Assembly: GCA_964353455.1 (NCBI GenBank)
Contig: CAYGWP010000357.1
Span: 1 to 28,049 of the forward strand
Length of the DNA: 28,049 nt
Reading direction: 5' to 3'
Source: CAYGWP01 sp964353455
GTDB taxonomy: Bacteria; Planctomycetota; Phycisphaerae; FEN-1346
The notes below the pieces were generated by a model. The model was given only the letters and a program-made list of their open reading frames with translations. It ran no database searches and was not told the origin of the DNA. The translations under genes were made by a program, and so were the position numbers. This document shows, piece after piece, positions 21,991-28,049 of the stretch. The first letter of the stretch is position 1; every line of letters starts with the position of its first letter.

Positions 21991-24681
21991 ATGCGATCCC
22001 TGGTACTGGTGGCAGCAATCGCGGCAGGCATCGGACTGGCGTGTTCCGGCGGCATCGCCGCGCCGGCAAAGCAGCCCGAAATCACGCAGGAGCAACTCCA
22101 GGAGGCCCAGCGGCTCATGCAGCAACTGGCCGCACAGTTCCAGGCCAAGCAGTACGCCGAGGGGGCCGAAACGTGTCGAGAACTCCTCGCCATCGTCCCC
22201 AAGCACCCCGACACGCACTACAACCTGGCCTGCGCCCTGGCGCGACTTGGGAAGGCCGACGAGGCGCTGGCGTCGCTCGGGAAGGCGGTGGAATTCGGCT
22301 ACGACGATGGCGCCCACATCGAGGCCGACGATGACTTCGCCCCGCTGCGCCAGGACAAGCGCTTCGGCCCGCTCGTCGAGAAGGCCCGCGCCAACTTCAA
22401 ACGCGCAATCGAAAAGGGCGAAGACATCCCCGACACGAAGACCGTCGAGGGCACGCCGGAAGGCGGCTTTCCGTTCCGCCTCCGCATGGGCCCGTCGGCC
22501 ACGCGCGATAAGCCAAACCGCCTCATCGTCTGGTTCCACCCGGCCGGCGGTTCGATGAACAAGCAGATCGAGGCCCTCTCGCCGCAGTTCATCAAGCACG
22601 GCTACGCCCTGCTGGTCTTCACGAAGAAGGATTTCCGCAACTGGGACGGCGGCGACATCGCCAAACTGGGGCGGACCCTGGACGAAGTGGCGAAGGTCGA
22701 GGGAGTTTCCTGCGACCGGCCCGTCCTGATGGGTTTCAGCGCCGGCGGACAGATGGCCTTGATACTCTGGCACGGCGCACCCAAGGGGGTCGGCGGCCTG
22801 GTCCTGAGCGCTGCGTACCCGATCCGGGCCGTCAGCCAGAACCAGGTCCAGATCGTCCCGCCGCCGCAGGATGAGGCGATCAAGACGACGCCGATCTATG
22901 CCCTCGTAGGCACCAACGACGGCGGCTCGCAGGTCTGGAAACAGGCCGAGCCGGCCTACAATAAGGTCGGCGTGCCGACCACCGTACGCTACGTCGAGGG
23001 CAAGGGTCACGCGTGGCTCCTCGAGAAGTCCGAGATGCCCGCGTTCGAGAAGTGGCTGGACGGGACGGCGGCGCTCGCCGCGGCCCCCGCCGCCGGCCCC
23101 GGGTGGCGGCCCGCAGCGCCCGCATCGCCTCTTGAGACCAAGGCGACGCTTAAGTTCCCCGAAAGCAAGACCTCCGTGACCGTCCCTGCCGAGTGGGGCG
23201 GCCACAGCCTGTTCGTCCGCGTCAAGATCAACGGCCAGGACGCGGGGTACTTCCTGGTCCATACGGCGGTGCCGGCGACCATGATTGATATCGAGACGGC
23301 CAAGCGGCTGTCTCTGCCCGTGGTCAGCCAGGCGCAGATCGCCGCCGACGGCGCCGCCCGGCAGGTGCCCGTGCACCAGATCACATCGCTTCAGATCGGC
23401 GACCTTACAGTCGGGCCGCACGCGATCCTGTCGAACGACCTCAGGCAGATCAAGGCGACGCTGGGCGAGGAGTTCGGCGGCATCCTGGGCGTCTCGATAT
23501 GGAGCCAGGCCCCGTTTACGGTGGATTTCGATGCGCCGGCCGTCGTGTTCCACGACCGGCCGGCCTTCAAGGCCCCCGCGGGGGCAGTGGCCGAGACGCT
23601 CGATCTAGAGAACGGCCTTCCCACCGTCGCGTGCAAGTTCGGCGGCAAGGAACCCGCGCGGGTCATCCTCGACACGGGATCCACGTTCTTCCTGACCGTT
23701 GGAGCGCCGTTCACGCAGGCGCACGCCGACCTTTTCACGAAGACAGCCGGCGGCCCGACCGCCGCGCCGGGAACAATGCTCAAGAGCCTGGAACTCTTCG
23801 GGCGGACGTTCCCGCAACCGAGCGTGCAGGTCACCCCCGGCGAGCCGCACGCGGGCATCGCCGGAACCGTGGGCGCCAAGTGCCTCAAGAACTTCGTCCT
23901 CACATTTGATTATGCCGATAAGAAGGTTTACGTCAAGGCCCGCCCCGTCCTCTCCGTGAAAGAGAGGCTCGGCAAGGGACTCAAGGCCGACCAGAAGGAC
24001 ATCTTCGGCTTGACGCCGCTGCACATTGCGGCAGGCGACGGGGTGCTGGCCGACGTCCAGGCGCTGCTTGCGGCTGGCGCCAACGCCAGCGCCGCCGATA
24101 GCCGCGGACGCACTCCGCTCCTGTTCGCCGCAGGCGAGGGCCGCCCCGACATCGTCAAACTCCTCCTGGGCCGCAGCGCCAACCCCAACGCCAAGTCCAA
24201 CGACGGCCGCGCGCCGCTAATGGCCGCCGCAGAGCGAGGGAGCACCGAGACCATCCTGGCCCTGCTGACCGGCCGCGCGGACCTCAAGGCCGCCGACAAC
24301 GTCGGAAGCACCGCCGTCATGTACGCCGCGGCGGCGGGCAGACCGGAGGCCGTCAAGTTGCTCCTCGCCAAGGGCCTCGATGCGAAAACGCCAAACAGCG
24401 ATAGCCGCACCGTCCTGATGGCCGCGGCTGCCTCGGGCGATGCCGAGTCGGTCAAGGCCATCCTGGCCGCGGGCGCCGATGCGAACGCCCGCGACAACCA
24501 GGACCAGACGGCCCTCATGTACGCCGCCGTCCTCGGCCGCAAGGCCGCCGTCGAGGCCCTCCTTGCCGCCAAGGCCGATGTCCACACCATGAACCGCCAG
24601 GGACAGTCGGCGCTCGACCTGGCCAAGGCAAGGCGCCTGCCAGAAATCGTGGCCATCCTGGAAAAGGCGGGAGCGAAGTAA
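21991..24681 (+). CDS. Exported TPR / alpha-beta hydrolase / aspartic protease-like / ankyrin fusion
   Basis: This 896-residue protein combines four modules after a signal peptide (about 1-24). A TPR-like pair lies at about 45-110 (HYNLACALARLGKADEALAS). An alpha/beta hydrolase follows at about 150-350, with nucleophile Ser250 in MGFSAGGQ, Asp310 in VGTNDGG and His340 in GKGHAW, so a complete esterase-type triad. Residues about 400-640 form two halves of a retropepsin-like aspartic protease: the second has ILDTGSTF (Asp561), while the first reads LVHTAVPATM, with His424 where Asp is expected. Seven 33-residue ankyrin repeats occupy about 670-896, from GLTPLHIAAGDG on. GAGGAGG at 21979-21985 supports ATG 21991 over one seven codons upstream. 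It ends four bases from the convergent hydrolase gene. The substrate is unknown; a surface esterase/protease held by ankyrins is inference. Confidence 0.9.
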   Translation: MRSLVLVAAIAAGIGLACSGGIAAPAKQPEITQEQLQEAQRLMQQLAAQFQAKQYAEGAETCRELLAIVPKHPDTHYNLACALARLGKADEALASLGKAVEFGYDDGAHIEADDDFAPLRQDKRFGPLVEKARANFKRAIEKGEDIPDTKTVEGTPEGGFPFRLRMGPSATRDKPNRLIVWFHPAGGSMNKQIEALSPQFIKHGYALLVFTKKDFRNWDGGDIAKLGRTLDEVAKVEGVSCDRPVLMGFSAGGQMALILWHGAPKGVGGLVLSAAYPIRAVSQNQVQIVPPPQDEAIKTTPIYALVGTNDGGSQVWKQAEPAYNKVGVPTTVRYVEGKGHAWLLEKSEMPAFEKWLDGTAALAAAPAAGPGWRPAAPASPLETKATLKFPESKTSVTVPAEWGGHSLFVRVKINGQDAGYFLVHTAVPATMIDIETAKRLSLPVVSQAQIAADGAARQVPVHQITSLQIGDLTVGPHAILSNDLRQIKATLGEEFGGILGVSIWSQAPFTVDFDAPAVVFHDRPAFKAPAGAVAETLDLENGLPTVACKFGGKEPARVILDTGSTFFLTVGAPFTQAHADLFTKTAGGPTAAPGTMLKSLELFGRTFPQPSVQVTPGEPHAGIAGTVGAKCLKNFVLTFDYADKKVYVKARPVLSVKERLGKGLKADQKDIFGLTPLHIAAGDGVLADVQALLAAGANASAADSRGRTPLLFAAGEGRPDIVKLLLGRSANPNAKSNDGRAPLMAAAERGSTETILALLTGRADLKAADNVGSTAVMYAAAAGRPEAVKLLLAKGLDAKTPNSDSRTVLMAAAASGDAESVKAILAAGADANARDNQDQTALMYAAVLGRKAAVEALLAAKADVHTMNRQGQSALDLAKARRLPEIVAILEKAGAK

Positions 24682-24685
24682 TACT

Positions 24686-26884
24686 TCATTGTCCCTGCCT
24701 GCTCACCGTAACGGCGTACCAGACGGTGGGCGGCTTGCCGATGGGCAGGACCCAGCCGGCGCCGGCGCGCTCGGCCCCCAGCGGCGGACCGAGCGGTTTC
24801 CCGCCGCCATCGAGCGGCTGGGCCGAGACCGCGCTGGCGCCGTCCAGGCCCTTGAGCACGACCGTTCCGGTCACCGGCTCAACCACCGTCGGGGCAGCGC
24901 CCCAAGCGGTGAGCGATGTGCGTTTCTCGTTCCACTCCATCTTTGAATTGCCGATGCGCGCGGCTGCGGTAAGGAGCAGGCGGGAAGACTTCGCGATCGG
25001 CTTCTCGTCGAGGGTGTGAAGCGTGATGGCGCAGAACGGCGTCTCGACGGTGGCGGCAAGGTTCGCCGTCTCGCGTCCGTGCGTGCGGCAGAAGCCGATG
25101 AGCGCCTGCGACCGTGGCGTATCGACCGCGACCAGCCCCTTCTTGTCCGGCGAGAGCAGCCACGCCAGTTCCCCCGTGTCGGAGCGGACGGGCGGCGCGG
25201 CGGCGTCGTCGAACTTGCCGGTGGGCGGCCCCTCGAACGAGCGGATCCGCACGGCGTGCTCCAGCGGCAGGCTCCGCGGGAACCCCGGCGTAAAGTACGG
25301 CCGCTCCGAGGATGGCAGCCGGATGCTCTCGCGGACCTGCTCCATAGTGTAACTGCGGTCCACGGTCCGCCGCGCGGTCTGCACGTCGCCGCGAAGGAAC
25401 AGGAGCGCCCCGGCTGCCAACTGGCACATCTTCACGGGGTCTGACGCCAGGTCGAAGTGCCCGGCCACGCGCGGCTCGGCCGACACGACGTCCCTGTGGC
25501 CCAGCGTGTACCAGAACACGCCGTCCCAATCCTGGAACGCGGCGTATGCGGCCAGGATCGGAATTCCCTCGCATGCATATTCGTTGGGGAACGGGTGGTT
25601 GACCTCCGAGACCGTCAGCGGCTTGCCGGCCACGGCGGACCGCGATAGTTGTACAATCGTTGATTGGAACGGGTCGCTCGCCATCGGCGTGTTCGGGATG
25701 TCGAAGCCGGCCCGCTTCCCGGCCGCGTCGGTCCGGTAGTTCGGATGCTGCCAGTACACGTGGCTATCGACCACGTCGAGCATGGATGTGCCCACGAGTT
25801 GCGGGTAACCCGTGCGGGAATGGCCGTGGTCGCTGTTGCCGGCGAGCAGCGGGCGGACGGCCAGTTCCTCGCGGAGGTACCGGCTCATCGCGGTGAAGTA
25901 TTCGCGTTCCACATCCATGTAGAAGGCTGCCTCGGCGTGGAACCGGTCGGCGGCAGCCTTGGCGAACTGCGGCGGCTCGAGGCGCGGCACGAGCGCATCT
26001 TCCGCCGCGCCGGCCTCGCGGCGCCACCGCGCAAGCACCTCGGCCGGATAGCGGCCCTTCAGCCAGGCGTTGTACTTCTCGGTCAGCGCCTGGGCGTACG
26101 AGGCGGGGATGTCGGTCCACGTGCCGGGGTTCTTCGTGGTGTTCCTGCCGAGGAGGCGGCCGTTGAACCACGCCTCGACCAGGGAGTTCTCGTTGACAAA
26201 CTCGACCAGGGCCACGGCCGGTTCGCTGCGGTACTCCGATTGTGTGTATGGATTTCGATGCGTTAGGAGTTGCCGCGCGTACTCCCTCTGCAACTCAAGG
26301 ATGCGCGGGTCAAAATACGTGAGCGACTTGGCGAAGCCCAGGAGTTCGCACTCGCGCACGCCGTCGCCGGGCTTGTACTTGCGGGCCACGTTGAGGTTGA
26401 TGTCGGCGTAGATGCCGCGGACTTTCAGTTCCGAGATAAAGAAATCCAGCCGGTCCATCTGGGCCGGGTCCAGGGCGCGGGTGTCGTCGCGGTCGGTCGC
26501 GATGATGCCCCCCGGCGCGGGCTGGTCGAGGAAGTGGAACCGCACGCAGTTTACGCCCACGCGGGCCAGGTTGGCGGCGAGGACGGGCGCGGCCTCTTTC
26601 GTGGGAAGCCCACCCGCCATGCTGACGTTCACGCCCCAGAGACGGATGCGGCGGCCGTCGCCGAGGGACAGCCGGCCGTCGCGGACGCAGATGAAACCGT
26701 CCTTGCCGGCCGGCGCCGAGAGAAGGAACGACAAATCCGCCGGCGACTGGGGCGCGGCACGCCACTGGACGGGGAACGGCGAGTCGGGTTCGCCCGCCGA
26801 AACCGCCGCCGCGCACGCCGCCAGCGCCCCGACGCAAAGCAGGCCGGCTGCGGATACCCGCAAAACATAAGTATGAATCAACAT
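24686..26884 (-). CDS. Exported GH5-like glycoside hydrolase, possible lipoprotein
   Basis: The 732-residue product has an N-terminal hydrophobic stretch ending in LAAC (21-24), which fits a lipobox, so it may be a lipid-anchored protein; ordinary signal peptidase cleavage near VSAGE is the alternative. A clan GH-A (beta/alpha)8 barrel follows: LWGVNVSM (82-89), VNCVRFHF (111-118), the acid/base in EFVNENS (Glu232), DSHVYWQHP (373-381) and the probable nucleophile in LTVSEVNHP (Glu427). About 250 C-terminal residues are beta-rich and include WLLSPDKKGLVAVDTP, resembling the accessory domain in some planctomycete cellulase-like proteins. AGGAGGTGA five bases upstream of ATG 26884 is a near-perfect ribosome site. 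The polysaccharide substrate is not evident. The gene is monocistronic as far as can be seen, convergent with the ankyrin fusion gene. Confidence 0.9.
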   Translation of the reverse strand: MLIHTYVLRVSAAGLLCVGALAACAAAVSAGEPDSPFPVQWRAAPQSPADLSFLLSAPAGKDGFICVRDGRLSLGDGRRIRLWGVNVSMAGGLPTKEAAPVLAANLARVGVNCVRFHFLDQPAPGGIIATDRDDTRALDPAQMDRLDFFISELKVRGIYADINLNVARKYKPGDGVRECELLGFAKSLTYFDPRILELQREYARQLLTHRNPYTQSEYRSEPAVALVEFVNENSLVEAWFNGRLLGRNTTKNPGTWTDIPASYAQALTEKYNAWLKGRYPAEVLARWRREAGAAEDALVPRLEPPQFAKAAADRFHAEAAFYMDVEREYFTAMSRYLREELAVRPLLAGNSDHGHSRTGYPQLVGTSMLDVVDSHVYWQHPNYRTDAAGKRAGFDIPNTPMASDPFQSTIVQLSRSAVAGKPLTVSEVNHPFPNEYACEGIPILAAYAAFQDWDGVFWYTLGHRDVVSAEPRVAGHFDLASDPVKMCQLAAGALLFLRGDVQTARRTVDRSYTMEQVRESIRLPSSERPYFTPGFPRSLPLEHAVRIRSFEGPPTGKFDDAAAPPVRSDTGELAWLLSPDKKGLVAVDTPRSQALIGFCRTHGRETANLAATVETPFCAITLHTLDEKPIAKSSRLLLTAAARIGNSKMEWNEKRTSLTAWGAAPTVVEPVTGTVVLKGLDGASAVSAQPLDGGGKPLGPPLGAERAGAGWVLPIGKPPTVWYAVTVSRQGQ

Positions 26885-26933
26885 TAGTCACCTCCTGGAA
26901 TCGGCCCTGCGCGGCGGGCCGGCCGTCCCGCCT

Positions 26934-27250
26934 CAGTATGACAGCGCTACTTCGCGTCCTTGCGCGGCGGTTCTCCCGAACCGCCGCGTGGATTGCCGGT
27001 TATTCACACCCCTATGCGGTATTCCGGCGCGGCGGGTCGGGAGACCCGCCGCGCAGAGCATGAATCTAGCGCTGTCATATTAGCACTACAGCGCCACATA
27101 GGCCTTTGCGCGGTGGGTCTCCCGACCCACCGCGAGACGAAGCCACGTTGGCGCGGTCGAAAACACGGTTTGCGCGGCGGGTCGGGAGACCCGCCGCGCT
27201 AAGTGGCGCTGTCATATTAGGCGGGCCGTGCCAGGGGAGACCCGCCGCGC
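26934..27250. repeat. Cluster of REP-like palindromes with a conserved flanking motif
   Basis: Four hairpins of one family lie in this gene-free stretch: 26962-26989, 27027-27054, 27109-27134 and 27172-27199. Each has an 11-12 bp stem and a loop of GGGA or, in opposite orientation, TCCC. A truncated fifth copy keeps only its right arm (27239-27250). Beside the hairpins is GCGCTGTCATATTA (27069-27082 and 27206-27219), its inverted variant at 26934-26947, and a partial inverted copy at 27088-27094. The order is always hairpin, short spacer, then this motif, so the unit is directional and copies lie in both orientations. No gene is seen between 26885 and 27276. Confidence 0.85.
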
Positions 27251-27276
27251 GTATGGATGGTTCCGGCGCCGTCGCA

Positions 27277-28049
27277 TCACGCCCGCCACGGCCGCGGACG
27301 GCCCCGGGCGCGGTCGATCGCCGCCCGGGCGATCTCGCAATCTTCCTTCACCTGGAAATCGAACATCCCCACGGCGATGAGGTCGGCCCCGTTGTCGAAG
27401 GCGTGCGCGAACCCGTCGCGCGGAGGAATCGCCCCCGCCGCAAGCACCTTGAAGGCGATCCACGGCTTCTCCACAGTCTTCATGAACTCGACCGTCTCCT
27501 CCGGGTTGATGCACCACATGTTGTCGTACCAGCCCTTGCCGCCGTCGAGCCAGATGAATTCCTTGCGGAGTTCCTTGGGCGTGGCCGACGGGTAATCGTC
27601 GCGGTGCAGGGTCTTGACGTAGAAATCGCAGGGCACCTTGTTCTTCTCGCAGGCCATCGGCACCAGCAGCGAGTGGCCGCCGACGCCGACCGGCATGTCG
27701 TGGGCCTTCGCGAGATCAACGGCCCGCTTGATGCGATCGACCGCCCCGGCCTGGACCATCTTGTCGCCCGACACGCCCCAGATGTAGAGGGCCGCGGCGC
27801 CGGTATCGACCTGCTTCTGGATGTGGTCCAGCAGCGCGCCCTCGGTCTGTTCCTGGTTTACTTCAATATGTGGAATGAACTGCATGTGTCCGCCGAACTC
27901 CTGGTTGTAGCGCCGGACGTAATTGGCGCCCGTCTCGAAGACGGTGTTGATGCCGTTGGCTTCGGCCAGTTTCAGAGTCTGGAGGACCTTCTCTTCGTTC
28001 ACGTAGGCGCGGAACAACTGGCCCACGTACCTTAAGTCCCGCGAGTGCG
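27277..28049 (-). CDS. TIM-barrel family protein (5' end outside window)
   Basis: The minus-strand frame is open to the right edge, so the true start lies beyond 28049; the GTG at 28026 is internal. The visible 257 codons encode an (alpha/beta) barrel: SRDLRYVGQLFRAY at the edge, then LAEANGINTVFET, ALYIWGVSGDKMVQ, MPVGVGGHSL and, near the end, WIAFKVLAAGAIPPRDGF followed by GADLIAVGMFDFQVKED. The pattern matches a planctomycete family with aldolase-like or aldo/keto-related barrel folds and no established activity that I can name. Relatives often carry a Tat signal, which would be outside this window. The stop at 27277 is followed by the REP-like cluster. Confidence 0.8.
   Translation of the reverse strand, partial: HSRDLRYVGQLFRAYVNEEKVLQTLKLAEANGINTVFETGANYVRRYNQEFGGHMQFIPHIEVNQEQTEGALLDHIQKQVDTGAAALYIWGVSGDKMVQAGAVDRIKRAVDLAKAHDMPVGVGGHSLLVPMACEKNKVPCDFYVKTLHRDDYPSATPKELRKEFIWLDGGKGWYDNMWCINPEETVEFMKTVEKPWIAFKVLAAGAIPPRDGFAHAFDNGADLIAVGMFDFQVKEDCEIARAAIDRARGRPRPWRA

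Noticed and set aside
21900..22214. Upstream extension of the unknown exported protein to 22214
   Set aside because: The added 105 residues are Cys/Ser/Ala-rich and antisense to the divergent gene's start, and the signal peptide and GGGAGG site fix the start at 21899.
21418..23553. A 711-codon minus-strand open frame
   Set aside because: It is antisense to the TPR/hydrolase/protease gene and crosses the divergent control region into another gene; its composition shows a shadow frame.
26934..27250. CRISPR array
   Set aside because: The repeats are strongly palindromic, present in both orientations, spaced irregularly and partly truncated; no cas gene is nearby.
27106..28035. A 309-codon plus-strand open frame near the right edge
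   Set aside because: It crosses the REP-like cluster and runs antisense to the TIM-barrel gene.

Overview
The window is high-GC bacterial DNA whose gene content points to a planctomycete, probably from the Phycisphaerae side or an uncultured relative. The evidence is family content: SBBP and PQQ/BamB-type secreted beta-propellers, a DUF4838 protein, SGNH acetylesterases of the sialate O-acetylesterase type, Tat-exported Gfo/Idh/MocA and TIM-barrel sugar proteins, a DUF6941 protein, and an MFS permease with a HEAT-repeat tail. No rRNA, tRNA, CRISPR array or intact transposon was seen. I resolve 15 genes and one gene remnant; two genes run off the window edges.

Layout. (1) 1-3887, minus strand: a CCA-adding enzyme gene followed, with a short overlap, by an MFS-HEAT permease gene that leaves the window on the left; a sigma70-like promoter lies just upstream of the first. 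(2) 3888-5104: about 1.2 kb without a gene, made of short tandem repeats and small palindromes. (3) 5105-5730, plus strand: a DUF6941 gene and a translationally coupled 65-codon gene, of visibly lower GC than the surroundings. They are followed by a 20-codon remnant of a REP-associated tyrosine transposase and a long hairpin that can terminate transcription from both sides. (4) 14219-5970, minus strand: a run of four genes for exported proteins (methyltransferase-like/PQQ propeller, two SGNH acetylesterases, SBBP propeller). (5) 14470-16932, plus strand: an exported DUF4838 protein with its own promoter. (6) 21899-17050, minus strand: an unknown exported protein, a Tat-dependent Gfo/Idh/MocA oxidoreductase and a Tat-dependent TIM-barrel isomerase/epimerase. 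(7) 21991-24681, plus strand: an exported TPR, alpha/beta-hydrolase, aspartic-protease, ankyrin fusion. (8) 26884-24686, minus strand: a GH5-like exported glycoside hydrolase. (9) 26885-27276: a cluster of REP-like palindromes. (10) 27277 to the right edge, minus strand: a TIM-barrel protein cut by the window.

How it may fit together (inference): a GH5-like hydrolase, a DUF4838 protein of glucuronidase-like type, two acetylesterases and an exported oxidoreductase/isomerase pair suggest cell-surface or periplasmic breakdown of acetylated polysaccharide. The large propeller proteins could be binding or scaffold partners. The most unusual items are the exported methyltransferase-like/PQQ/jelly-roll fusion, the four-part hydrolase/protease/ankyrin protein in which one half of the protease pair has lost its catalytic aspartate, the MFS-HEAT fusion with a 112-codon internal duplication, and the REP-like palindrome family.
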